Shown: piece after piece, positions 16,008 through 24,588 of the stretch
How the letters are laid out: each line of letters begins with the position of its first letter
How positions within the stretch are numbered: position 1 is the first letter of the stretch
Source of the DNA: DATFWC01 sp963777755
GTDB taxonomy: Bacteria > Pseudomonadota > Alphaproteobacteria > Rhizobiales > Xanthobacteraceae
Assembly (NCBI GenBank): GCA_963777755.1
Contig: CAVZSC010000033.1
Coordinates: 124,001-188,000 of the forward strand
Reading direction: 5' to 3'
Length of the DNA: 64,000 nucleotides
Notes under the pieces: model-generated
The model's input: only the letters and a program-made list of their open reading frames with translations
Database searches by the model: none
Told to the model about the DNA's origin: nothing
Translations under genes and position numbers: made by a program

Positions 16008-18302
16008 CTACGCGATCGGCGGCGGCGTGAAGGCGCGAACCGGCGGCACGGCCCCGGTGTAGCGTTCGATGTCGACCAGCGTGGTGGCGGAGCTCGGACC
16101 CTGGCTCAGCCGCGAGGTGCCGTGGTCGCGGGTGAGCATGTTGGCGTTTCCGTGCGCGCAGAGCGCACCGTCTTCCGCGTCGACGGGATCGTACCAGGCG
16201 CCGCACGAGAGCCGCAGCACGCCCGGGGACACCGCCTCCGTCACCACCGCTCCCGCCAAACAGGCGCCGCGCGCGTTGTGCACCCGCACCAGGTCTCCGT
16301 CGGCAATGCCACGCGGACCGGCATCGACCGGATTGATGGCGACGGCTTCGCGGCCGGCGACCTTGCCGCGCGCGCTGACCGGGCTCACGTCCATCTGGCT
16401 GTGCAGGCGATAGCGCGGCTGGCTGGAGACGAGGTGAAACGGATAGGTCGTCGCCGCTTGCGCCCCCAGCCATTCGGCGGGCGCAAGCCAGGCCGGATGT
16501 GGCGGACAGTCGTCGTAGCCGAGCTGCGCGATGCGCTCGGAGAACAGCTCGATCCGGCCCGACGGGGTGGCGAGCTTGTGCTCCGCCGGATCGGCACGAA
16601 AATCGCCGAGCAGCACGTACTCCTCGGCGCGTTGCGGAATCTCGAGCCAGCCGTCCTGCCAGAAGGCGTCGAACTCCGGAATGGCGGCCTGGTTGGTGCG
16701 CACCTCACCGCGCCAGCGCTCGTAGAGGTGGCGCAGCCAGGCCGTCTCGTCGCGCTCTTCGGTATACGCGGCCTCGCAGCCGAGCCGACGCGCCAGGGCG
16801 CTGAAGATGGCGAAGTCGCTGCGCGCCTCGCCGACCGGCTCGATTGCCTGTTGCATGGCGATGACGAAACGGTCGCGCGGCGCGCAACCGATGTCGTTGC
16901 GCTCGAGCGACGTCGTGGCCGGCAACACGATGTCGGCGTGACGGGCGGTGGCGGTCCACCACGGCTCGTGCACGACGATCGTCTCCGGCCGTTGCCAGGC
17001 GCCGCGCAGGCGGTTGGTGTCCTGGTGATGATGGAACGGGTTGCCGCCCGCCCAATAGACCAGCCGGATGTCCGGGTAGACGCCGTTGCGTCCGTTGAAC
17101 TCGTAGGATCCGCCCGGGTGGAGGAGACAGTCGGTGATGCGCGCCGCCGGGATGGCGCGGCCGAGCGGGTTTGCCAGCGTCTCCATGGTCGGGGCGGAGA
17201 ACGCCAGGGGCGGCTCCGCGATGCCGCCGGCGGAGCCGTAGCCGAATCCGAAGCCTCCGCCCGGCAACCCGATCTGGCCCAGGCAGGCAGCGAGCAGGAT
17301 CAGGGCCCAGTAAGGCTGCTCGCCGTGGTCGGCGCGTTGCAGCGACCACGACGCGGTCAGCGTGGTGCGGCTGCCTGCCATGCGGCGAGCCAGCGCCACG
17401 ATGGTGTCGGCCGGAACGCCGGTGATGGCGGAGGCCCAGGCGGCATCCTTCGGCTGCCCGTCGGTCTCGCCCATCACATAGGGCAGCACGCGCTCGAAAC
17501 CGACGCAGTAGCGGGCGAGAAACGCTTCGTCGTGCCGCCGCTCGCTCACCAGCGTGTGGGTGAGCGCGAGCAGCATCGCGGTGTCGGTGTTCGGGCGGAT
17601 GGGAATCCACTCAGGGCTCACCACCTCCGGCCCGTCGTCGCGGACCGGGCTGATATTGACGACCGCGACGCCGGCGCGGGCGAGCTCGGCCAGCCAACCG
17701 CTGCTGGTGTGCGCGCCCGCTCCTCCCTTCGTGACCTGCATGTTCTTCGGATTGGCGCCGCCGAACAGCACCATCAGTCCGGCATGGCGCGCGATCGACG
17801 ACCATGAGGTCAACGGGCCGGTGACCGCCTGCGCGGACCCGAGCACCCAAGGCAGGAACGTCAGGGCGGTGCCGAAGCTGTAGTTGGAGGTCTGGTCGAC
17901 GAAGCCGCCGAACGCGGACAGGAAGCGGCGCACTTGGGTTCGGGCATCGTGGAAGATGCCGGCCGACGCCCAGCCCTGGGAGCCGCCCATGATGGCGGCG
18001 TGGCCGTGGTCGCGCTTCACGCGGGCGAGCTCGCCCGCCACCAGGTCGAGCGCCTGCTCCCACGACACCGGCACGAACGGCTCGCGGCCGCGGCCTTCGC
18101 CATGGCCCGGACCGTGTTTGAGCCAGCCTTCGCGCACCATCGGCTGAGCGATGCGGGCCGGCGAATGCACCGCGTCCGGCACCGCCTCGATCAGGCAGGA
18201 CGGATCGGGGTCGCGCTCGAACGGACGGACGCCGACGATGCGCCCGTCCTCGACCTCGGCGAGAAAAGCACCCCAGTGGGAATGGTTGCGAACGAGGTTC
18301 AT
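16008..18302 (-). CDS. Molybdopterin oxidoreductase of the DMSO reductase family, BisC/TorA-like
   Basis: 764 residues. The architecture is that of biotin/methionine sulfoxide and TMAO/DMSO reductases with bis-MGD cofactor. Near the N-terminus the pattern is SHWGAF with no CxxCxxxC motif, so no Fe-S cluster. Then come GGSQGWASAGIFHDARTQVRRFL (Trp 111, active-site type) and FVDQTSNYSFGTALT, where Ser 142 aligns with the Mo-ligand serine of DorA/TorA. YWAGGNPFHHHQDTNRL, HADIVLPATTSLERNDIG and RGIADGDLVRVHNARG bind the cofactor. No Tat signal is seen, so it is probably cytoplasmic like BisC. A Bug receptor gene starts downstream on the same strand. The true substrate could be an S- or N-oxide. 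Confidence 0.9.
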   Translation of the reverse strand: MNLVRNHSHWGAFLAEVEDGRIVGVRPFERDPDPSCLIEAVPDAVHSPARIAQPMVREGWLKHGPGHGEGRGREPFVPVSWEQALDLVAGELARVKRDHGHAAIMGGSQGWASAGIFHDARTQVRRFLSAFGGFVDQTSNYSFGTALTFLPWVLGSAQAVTGPLTSWSSIARHAGLMVLFGGANPKNMQVTKGGAGAHTSSGWLAELARAGVAVVNISPVRDDGPEVVSPEWIPIRPNTDTAMLLALTHTLVSERRHDEAFLARYCVGFERVLPYVMGETDGQPKDAAWASAITGVPADTIVALARRMAGSRTTLTASWSLQRADHGEQPYWALILLAACLGQIGLPGGGFGFGYGSAGGIAEPPLAFSAPTMETLANPLGRAIPAARITDCLLHPGGSYEFNGRNGVYPDIRLVYWAGGNPFHHHQDTNRLRGAWQRPETIVVHEPWWTATARHADIVLPATTSLERNDIGCAPRDRFVIAMQQAIEPVGEARSDFAIFSALARRLGCEAAYTEERDETAWLRHLYERWRGEVRTNQAAIPEFDAFWQDGWLEIPQRAEEYVLLGDFRADPAEHKLATPSGRIELFSERIAQLGYDDCPPHPAWLAPAEWLGAQAATTYPFHLVSSQPRYRLHSQMDVSPVSARGKVAGREAVAINPVDAGPRGIADGDLVRVHNARGACLAGAVVTEAVSPGVLRLSCGAWYDPVDAEDGALCAHGNANMLTRDHGTSRLSQGPSSATTLVDIERYTGAVPPVRAFTPPPIA

Positions 18303-18348
18303 GGGTGATGCGTGGTCCGGCAGGCGGTGGCGACCAGGACAGTCTACA

Positions 18349-19326
18349 CTACTCTGCCGTCAGTTTGGCATCGCGGATGATCGCGCTCCATTTCGCCTGC
18401 TCGGCCTTCACGTAGTCGCCGAATTGATCGACCGAACCGAGGATCGGCTCGAAGAAGCTCGGCGTCAGGAATTTCTCCTGGAAGCTCGCGTCGGTGAGGA
18501 TGCGCTGCACGTCGGCATTGATCTTGCGCACGATGTCGGGAGGCGTTCCGGCCGGCGCGAACAATCCGAACCACGACACCGCCTGATAGCCCGGCAAGCC
18601 GCTTTCGGCGATCGTCGCCAGCTCGGGAAACTGCGGCACGCGTCTTAAGCCGCCGACGCCGAGTGCCTTGAGCTGTCCGGCCTTCCACGGCTGGTTCATC
18701 AACGTGACCGAGATGAACAGCACCTGGGTGTGGCCGCCGATCACGTCGGTGAGCGCCGGTGCGCCGCCGCGATAGTGCACGGGAGTGAGCTTGACGCCGG
18801 CCATGGTCTCGAAACTGATTGTGTTGAGGTGGCTCGAGGAGCCGATGCCGAGCGTGCCGTAGTTGAATGCGCCGGGCTTCTGTTTGGCGAGCGCGACCAG
18901 CTCCGTGACGCTGCTCGCCGGCACGGACGGGTGCACCACCAGCGCCTGGGTGATGAGCCCGAGCCCGCTGACCGGGATGAGATCGTTCGCCTCGTAGGCG
19001 AGCTTGCGATAGAGGAACGGATTGACCGCCAGCGTCGCCTCCGACGTGGCAAGCAGCGTGTAGCCGTCGGGCGCCGCCTTGGCCACCGCCTCGGCGCCGA
19101 TCTGCGTGTTGGCGCCTCCTTTGTTTTCGATGACGATCTGCTGGCCCCACGTTTCGGCGAGCCGCTGGGTGACGGCGCGCGCGATCACGTCGGTCGCACC
19201 GCCGGCCGGCAACGGCACGACGACGCGGACGGGCTTTGCCGGATAGCTCTGCGCCTGCGCGGTCGGCGGCGACAGCGCGCCTGCGAGGAAGGCGAGCGCG
19301 AGCACGCTCAGGATACGCGTTGTCAT
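18349..19326 (-). CDS. Tripartite tricarboxylate transporter (Bug family) periplasmic receptor
   Basis: 325 residues from ATG 19326, just behind GGAGG. A longer frame upstream adds unconserved residues. Sec signal MTTRILSVLALAFLAGALSPPTAQA; mature start YPAKPVRVVVPLPAGGATDVIAR, the Bug signature. Further landmarks are VIENKGGANTQIGAEAVAKAAPDGYTLL and VHYRGGAPALTDVIGGH. These receptors deliver carboxylates or small aromatics to a TctA/TctB membrane pair, but none is in the window. It is one of three Bug receptors here (also 46423 and 60781). It lies 46 bases upstream of the BisC-like gene and is probably co-transcribed with it. Confidence 0.93.
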   Translation of the reverse strand: MTTRILSVLALAFLAGALSPPTAQAQSYPAKPVRVVVPLPAGGATDVIARAVTQRLAETWGQQIVIENKGGANTQIGAEAVAKAAPDGYTLLATSEATLAVNPFLYRKLAYEANDLIPVSGLGLITQALVVHPSVPASSVTELVALAKQKPGAFNYGTLGIGSSSHLNTISFETMAGVKLTPVHYRGGAPALTDVIGGHTQVLFISVTLMNQPWKAGQLKALGVGGLRRVPQFPELATIAESGLPGYQAVSWFGLFAPAGTPPDIVRKINADVQRILTDASFQEKFLTPSFFEPILGSVDQFGDYVKAEQAKWSAIIRDAKLTAE

Positions 19327-19366
19327 GGCTCCTCCGCGGTTGTCTTGGTCACAGGGGCGTTGCCGG

Positions 19367-22300
19367 TCAACGCGGCGAATCCGGGACGGGACCCGCACAC
19401 ACGTCGATCGCCGGCATGTCATCGGCATAGAACGCGAGCCGCATCTCGTCGCGGCTGAGCTGCGTGAGGCCGCGCAGCCGCCGCAGACAGACCTCCGCGA
19501 CAAGCTCGTTGGTCGAGAGCGTCGCCAATCGTACGTCCCAGACGCGCGCGGTCGCGTCCCCGGACGCCGTGACGAGGCGCGCCCCGTCGGGGCTGAAGGC
19601 GGCGGAATTCACGCCGCCCTCGTGGCCGCGCATCATTCCAATGTCCTTGCCCCAGGCGGCATCCCAGATGCGCACGGTGCCGTCCTTCGATGCCGTCACG
19701 ATGCGCCCGCCGTCGGCGCTGAAGGCGACCGAGCTCAACGTCGACCTGTGTCCGCGCAGGACCGCGATCTCCCCACCCGTCGCCGCATCCCAGATGCGCG
19801 CAGTGGCGTCATCCGATGCCGTGACGATGCGCGATCCGTCAGGGCTGACGGCAGCGGAGGTCACGAAGCTCTTGTGCCCGCCCAGCAAGGCCACTTCGCT
19901 ACCCTTGGCGGGATCCCACACCCGCGTCGTGTTGTCCCACGATGCCGTGACGATGCGCGACCCGTCGGGGCTGAAGACGGCGGAATTCACGCCGCCCTCG
20001 TGTCCGCGCAGAATCGCAACTTCCTTGCCGGTGCCGCTGTCCCAGACACGCGCGGTCTTGTCATCCGACGCGGTGACGACGCGCGACCCGTCGGGGCTGA
20101 ACGCGGCGGACCTCACGCCGCTCTCGTGGCCGTCCAGGCGCGCGGCCTCCTTGCCGGTCGCAGCCTCCCAGATGCGCGCGGTGTTGTCTCGCGACGCCGT
20201 GACGAGGCGCGCGCCGTCGCGACTGAAGGCGACGGCGCTCACGTCGCCCTGGTGGCCGCGCAGAACGGCGGCCTCCTTGCCGGTCAGGGCATCCCAGATG
20301 CGCACCGTCCCGTCATCCGACGCCGTGACGAGGCGCGATCCGTCCGGGCTGAAGGCGGCGGATGTCACATCGCCCCGATGGCCGCGCAGGATCGCCTCCG
20401 CGACGCGCGCGGTGTCCCAGATGCGCGCGGACCGGTCCACTGACGCCGTGACGAGGCGCGACCCGTCGGGGCTGAAGATCGCGGACTTCACGGCGTCCTC
20501 GTGGCCGCGCAGGATCGCGACCTCCTTGCCGGTCGCCGCATCCCAGATGCGCACGGTCTTGTCGTCCGAGGCCGTGACGAGGCGAGATCCGTCGGGATTG
20601 AAGGCAGCGGATCTCACCCGGCTCTCGTGGCCGCGCAGGTTTGCGGCTTCCTTGCCGGTCGCCGCATCCCAGAGGCGCGCGGTGGCGTCATCCGACGCCG
20701 TGACGATGCGCAACCCGTCGGGGCTGAAGGCGGCGGAATTCACGAAACCCCGGTGTCCGCGCAGAATCGCAGCCTCCTCGCCGGTCGCCGCGCCCCACAG
20801 GCGCGCCGTATTGTCCCGCGACGCCGTGACGATGCGTGCGCCGTCGGGACTGAAGGCCGCGGACTGCACCTTGTTCCTGTGGCCGCTCAGGACCCCCATC
20901 TTGCGACCCGTGGCGGCATCCCAGACGAGCACGGACTGGTCGCTCGAGGCGGTAACGATGGACCGGCCGTCACGGCTGAAGGCCGCGCTGTTCACATCGC
21001 CGGCGTGGCCTTGGAGGATCGCCGCCTGCTCACCGGTCGCGGCATCCCAGATGCGTGCGGTTCCGTCGTCCGATGCCGTGACGATGCGCGTGCCGTCGGG
21101 AGCGAAGGCGACGGAATTCATCCCGCCCTGGTGCCCGCGCAGGACCGCAAGCTCCTTTCCGCTCGCGGCATCCCAGACGCGCGCGGTGTCATCCGATGCC
21201 GTGGTGACGACACGCAGACCGTCGGGGCTGAACGCCGCGGCGTGGCCATGCAGCATCAATCGCCAATCCGATTGCCAGACGAGTGCGGCGAGCACGGCCG
21301 GCGCCGAGGACCGACCGACCGTGACGTTCTTCAGGCGGAGGCCCAAACGCGCGGCGTGGACGGCGAGCCGCAATCCGGAATCGATGTCGCCGCTCATGCG
21401 CTGGCTCGTCGCCAACTGCGCGAGCAGGTCGACCTGCGATCGATCCACTTGCGCCTGGCGGCGAGGCGCTCTCCTCCTGGGCGAGGTCGGATCGGGTTGG
21501 CGGCGCTCGGGTTGCGCCCGCCGATGGGCTTCCTCGCGCGCGGCGGTCAAATCGGCCAGCGCCTGATCCAGTTGCGCCTGACGACGGGCGGTTTCCGCGC
21601 GTGCGGCGGCGAGATCGGCCTGCGTGCGATCGAGTTGCGTCCGGTGGGCCGCGCCCTCCTCCCGGGCGGCAGCGAGGTCGGCCAGCGTGCGATCAAGCTG
21701 CGCCTTGCGGCGGGCACCTTCCTCCCGGGCGGCTGCCAGGTCGGCCTGCGTGCGATCGGCTTGCGTCTGACGGGCGGTGTCCGCTCGGGTCGCGGCCAGA
21801 TCGGCTTGGGTGCGATCCAGTTGCGTCCGGCGCCGGGCGCTCTCCTCCCGCGCGCGGGAGAAATCGGCCTGCGCGCGATTCAGTTGCTCCTGCAGGCGGG
21901 CGTTCTCCTCCTGGGCGGTTGCCAGCTCGACCTCGAGGCGATCGAGTTGCGCCTGGCGACGGACCCGCTCGACGCGTGCAGACGTCGTATCCGCTTGCAC
22001 GCGATCGAGATCGGCCTGGCGGCGAGCGCTTTCCTCCTGGGCGACGGCCAGCGCGGCTTGCGCGCGATCGAGGTGCACCTGGCGGCGGGCACTTTCCTCC
22101 TGCACGGCCTCCAGCGCGGCCCGCGTGCGGGCGAGTTGCGCGTGGCGACGCGCGCTCTCCGCCTGCACGGCGGCAAGATCGGCGGCTGCGCGATCCGGTT
22201 GCGCCGGGCCAGCGGCATTTTCCACGCCTTGCGCGGCCCGATCAGCCTGGACGCGATCCGGCTGGGGCTGGGGCAGGAGATGGTCCGCGTATTGCCAGAC

Positions 22301-22423
22301 GCCAACGCCCAGCGCCAAGACGACGACGACGTCGATCGCGGCGAGCAACCACCGCACGCGCCGCTGCTGGCGCGCGGCTTGCGCCGGGTCTGCCGCGATC
22401 TCCCCGCCGGACAGTCGCGACAA
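19367..22423 (-). CDS. Membrane-anchored coiled-coil protein with 14 WD40 repeats
   Basis: 1018 residues. The start is TTG 22423 with GAGGGA eight bases upstream. Residues about 25-48 form one membrane segment (WLLAAIDVVVVLALGVGVW). Residues about 55-340 are a long coiled coil built from near-identical 21-residue units such as QLDRTQADLAAAREEGARR. From about residue 390, 14 canonical WD40 repeats run to about residue 965 (each GHxxxVxSAAFSPDGxRxVTASxDxTARxWD), enough for two seven-bladed propellers. The tail LRGLTQLSRDEMRLAFYADD is seen behind propellers in Rhizobiales proteins that often begin with TIR or kinase domains (recalled). No such domain is present here. Likely a scaffold or sensor spanning the inner membrane. 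Confidence 0.88.
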   Translation of the reverse strand: MSRLSGGEIAADPAQAARQQRRVRWLLAAIDVVVVLALGVGVWQYADHLLPQPQPDRVQADRAAQGVENAAGPAQPDRAAADLAAVQAESARRHAQLARTRAALEAVQEESARRQVHLDRAQAALAVAQEESARRQADLDRVQADTTSARVERVRRQAQLDRLEVELATAQEENARLQEQLNRAQADFSRAREESARRRTQLDRTQADLAATRADTARQTQADRTQADLAAAREEGARRKAQLDRTLADLAAAREEGAAHRTQLDRTQADLAAARAETARRQAQLDQALADLTAAREEAHRRAQPERRQPDPTSPRRRAPRRQAQVDRSQVDLLAQLATSQRMSGDIDSGLRLAVHAARLGLRLKNVTVGRSSAPAVLAALVWQSDWRLMLHGHAAAFSPDGLRVVTTASDDTARVWDAASGKELAVLRGHQGGMNSVAFAPDGTRIVTASDDGTARIWDAATGEQAAILQGHAGDVNSAAFSRDGRSIVTASSDQSVLVWDAATGRKMGVLSGHRNKVQSAAFSPDGARIVTASRDNTARLWGAATGEEAAILRGHRGFVNSAAFSPDGLRIVTASDDATARLWDAATGKEAANLRGHESRVRSAAFNPDGSRLVTASDDKTVRIWDAATGKEVAILRGHEDAVKSAIFSPDGSRLVTASVDRSARIWDTARVAEAILRGHRGDVTSAAFSPDGSRLVTASDDGTVRIWDALTGKEAAVLRGHQGDVSAVAFSRDGARLVTASRDNTARIWEAATGKEAARLDGHESGVRSAAFSPDGSRVVTASDDKTARVWDSGTGKEVAILRGHEGGVNSAVFSPDGSRIVTASWDNTTRVWDPAKGSEVALLGGHKSFVTSAAVSPDGSRIVTASDDATARIWDAATGGEIAVLRGHRSTLSSVAFSADGGRIVTASKDGTVRIWDAAWGKDIGMMRGHEGGVNSAAFSPDGARLVTASGDATARVWDVRLATLSTNELVAEVCLRRLRGLTQLSRDEMRLAFYADDMPAIDVCAGPVPDSPR
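19530..21265. repeat. Tandem coding repeat, about 126-bp period (WD40 units)
   Basis: DNA blocks of about 126 bases recur with phrases such as GCCGTGACGA(G/T)GCGCG and GGCGGCGGA. They encode the 14 WD40 units. Similarity is high at DNA level between some blocks, so recent unit duplication or gene conversion is likely. Confidence 0.7.
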
Positions 22424-22508
22424 GGTCTGTTCCCTCGATCGCCGTCAGTCTTCCCGAGCATAGACCGGCAACCGCCGCAGCGGCAACGCGAGCCAGGCGC
22501 AGAGCGCG

Positions 22509-23588
22509 TCACCGCACCCGCCGCCCGTCCTCCCCGAACAGGTACAGCCGTTCGGGGTCGAACGACAGCGCCACTTTCGCCCCCGGGCTCACCTCGGCCA
22601 TGGCGAGGCCTTCGCTCACCGCGATGAAGGCGCGCGGTGTGCCGTCGTCGAAATAGAGGAGCGTGTCCTTGCCGAGCGGCTCGACCAGGCGCACCGGGAG
22701 CGCGGCCGTGCCGTCCTCGCCGAGCCGCACGCCCACGTGCTCGGGACGGATGCCGAGGGTCGCAGGGCCGGTGGGCGCGGCGCCGAGCCGCGCCGGCAGA
22801 GGGATATCGAAGCGCGCGGAGCGGAAGCGTGGGCCGCCGTCCGCCTGCACGATCTCGCCCGCCACGAGGTTCATCGACGGCGAGCCGAAGAAGTCGGCGA
22901 CGAAATAACTCACCGGGTCGGAATAGATCGCCATCGGCGAGCCGGACTGCTCGATCTCGCCGTTGCGCATCACCACGATGCGGTCGGCGAGCGTCATCGC
23001 CTCCTCCTGGTCGTGGGTGACGAAGATGAAGGTGCGCCGAAGCGTCTGGTGCAGGCGGTCGCACTCGGCGCGCAGCTCGCGGCGCAGCTTGGCGTCGAGG
23101 CTCGACAGCGGCTCGTCGAGCAGGAAGGTGGACGGATTGGTGACCAGCGTGCGGGCAAGCGCGACCCGCTGCGACTCGCCCCCCGAGCACTGGGCCGGCA
23201 TCTTGTCGAGCAGATGGCCGATGCGCACCATGTCCGCCACCTGGCGGACGCGTACGCTGCGTTCGCTCGCGGGCACCCGCTTCATGCGCAGGCCGAACTC
23301 GATGTTCTGCGCAACCGACTTGTGCGGGAACAGCGCGTGGGTCTGGAACACCATGCCGAGGCCGCGGTCGCGCGGCTCGATGTCGTTGACGACGCGGCCG
23401 TCGATGCGGATCTCGCCTCCACTCGGGTCCTCGAAGCCGGCGATCATGCGCAAGGTCGTGGTCTTGCCGCAGCCCGACGGGCCGACGAACACCACGAACT
23501 CGCCGTCCTCGATGGTGAACGAAAGATCGTTCACGGCCACGACGGCGCCGAAGCGCTTGGTCAGGTTGACGAGGTCAATCCGCGCCAT
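22509..23588 (-). CDS. ABC importer ATPase, CUT1 (UgpC/MalK-like)
   Basis: 359 residues from ATG 23588 (MARIDLVNLTKRFG). It drives the importer whose permeases and binding protein lie just upstream. Walker A is VGPSGCGKTTTLRM. The signature is CSGGESQRVALAR, with Cys where most MalK proteins have Leu. Walker B is STFLLDEPLSSLD and the switch His is in FVTHDQEEAM. The C-terminal 120 residues form the regulatory OB domain (LGIRPEHVGVRL). It is separated from the permease gene by 124 bases holding two hairpin repeats, which may set its expression level apart from the permeases. Confidence 0.93.
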   Translation of the reverse strand: MARIDLVNLTKRFGAVVAVNDLSFTIEDGEFVVFVGPSGCGKTTTLRMIAGFEDPSGGEIRIDGRVVNDIEPRDRGLGMVFQTHALFPHKSVAQNIEFGLRMKRVPASERSVRVRQVADMVRIGHLLDKMPAQCSGGESQRVALARTLVTNPSTFLLDEPLSSLDAKLRRELRAECDRLHQTLRRTFIFVTHDQEEAMTLADRIVVMRNGEIEQSGSPMAIYSDPVSYFVADFFGSPSMNLVAGEIVQADGGPRFRSARFDIPLPARLGAAPTGPATLGIRPEHVGVRLGEDGTAALPVRLVEPLGKDTLLYFDDGTPRAFIAVSEGLAMAEVSPGAKVALSFDPERLYLFGEDGRRVR

Positions 23589-23654
23589 TCTACAGCCATT
23601 TCCCAACGAATTGAATCGGATCCGCCCAACCACTCGATCGGAAATGGCTGTAGA
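23589..23654. repeat. Inverted repeat, 15-bp arms
   Basis: TCTACAGCCATTTCC (23589-23603) and GGAAATGGCTGTAGA (23640-23654) are perfect inverted copies 36 bases apart. The first arm touches the ATPase start codon. The hairpin would form in the ABC operon transcript just before that gene. Confidence 0.75.
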
Positions 23655-23664
23655 GTCTTGCTTG

Positions 23665-23713
23665 GCGCATGTCCTTATCGGAAAACCGGTGCCCACTTTT
23701 CCGGGACATGCGC
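23665..23713. repeat. Rhizobiales-type palindrome (GGAAAACCGGTG...CACTTTTCC)
   Basis: GCGCATGTCC (23665-23674) pairs with GGACATGCGC (23704-23713). Inside, CGGAAAA pairs with TTTTCCG around ACCGGTGCCCAC. I recall this layout as a dispersed repeat in Bradyrhizobium and relatives. It starts at the stop codon of the permease gene. Confidence 0.75.
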
Positions 23714-24588
23714 TACCTCCGCACCATGCCGAAGCTGAAGCCGCGCGCGAGGTGCCGGCGGATCACGAGGCCGATGATCATCAGCGGGACGGTGATGCCG
23801 ACCGCGAGCGCCGCCTGGCGACCGTAGACGCGCCCCTCGGTCGTGCCCTGGTATTTCGACAGCTCGATCGGCACCGTGGTCACCTGGGTCTTGGTGATGA
23901 TCAGCGCCAGCAGGTACTCGCTCCAGGTGAGGATGAGGATGAACAGGAAGGTTGCGACCAGGCCGGAGCGGATCAGCGGCAACACCACCTCGAAGATGGT
24001 GCGCCAGCGCGAGGCGCCGAGGATCTCGGCCGCCTGCTCGATCTCGCGCGGCACCTCGTCGATGAAGCTCTTGGTCATCCACACCGCGTAGGGCAGGCTG
24101 GTGAGGAAATAGATCAGGATCAGGCCGGCGAACGTGTCGATCAGCCCGACCGCCGTGTAGTAGAGCGACAGCGGCGCCACCACCACGATGGGCGGGATCA
24201 TGCGCAGCATCAGGAGCTGGAACATGCGGGCCTCGGACAGGATGCGGTAGCGCGAGACGCCGTAGGCGATGACCGAGCCGAACAGCACGGCGAGAAACGT
24301 CGACGTGGTGGCGATGACGAGCGAGTTGCCGAGCGAGATCAGCGGCTTCTGCGACGAGATCGCGTATTGGGTAGCGGCATATTCCTCGGCGCCGAACCAG
24401 ACGTTGAGGTAGTTGGCGAGCGTCGGCGGGTCGGGGAAATAGACCGGCGGCCAGGAGAACCACTGGGTGTCCGGCTTGAACGAGGTCGCGACCATCCAGT
24501 AGATCGGGAAGAAGGCGATCACCGCCCACCCGGTGAGCACCGCGTAGCGCACCGCCGTGGTGATACGCCGTCGTCGCGATCTGGTCAT
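23713..24588 (-). CDS. ABC importer permease, CUT1 MalG-like
   Basis: 291 residues from ATG 24588, overlapping the upstream permease stop by four bases (ATGA). About six membrane segments are visible, for example YAVLTGWAVIAFFPIYWMVA and FLFILILTWSEYLLALIIT. The EAA loop that contacts the ATPase reads EQAAEILGASRWRTIFEVVL. This is the second of the two importer channel subunits. Sugar, polyol or glycerol-phosphate-like substrates are usual for the family, but the real one is unknown. Confidence 0.92.
   Translation of the reverse strand: MTRSRRRRITTAVRYAVLTGWAVIAFFPIYWMVATSFKPDTQWFSWPPVYFPDPPTLANYLNVWFGAEEYAATQYAISSQKPLISLGNSLVIATTSTFLAVLFGSVIAYGVSRYRILSEARMFQLLMLRMIPPIVVVAPLSLYYTAVGLIDTFAGLILIYFLTSLPYAVWMTKSFIDEVPREIEQAAEILGASRWRTIFEVVLPLIRSGLVATFLFILILTWSEYLLALIITKTQVTTVPIELSKYQGTTEGRVYGRQAALAVGITVPLMIIGLVIRRHLARGFSFGMVRR

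Noticed and set aside
16008..19326. Nitrate or formate reductase reading of the 16-18 kb molybdoenzyme
   Set aside because: There is no N-terminal Fe-S cysteine motif, and the Ser 142 and Trp 111 context is that of BisC/TorA/DorA enzymes.
19530..21265. Regular repeats resembling a CRISPR array
   Set aside because: The period is about 126 bp, there are no spacers, and the repeats encode WD40 units in one open frame.
19464..22627. Plus-strand open frames of 700 and 708 residues opposite the WD40 gene
   Set aside because: They mirror the GC-rich codon pattern of the minus-strand repeats, have low-complexity RRDDARPVGAEG-type sequence and no domain. The minus-strand WD40 reading is unmistakable.
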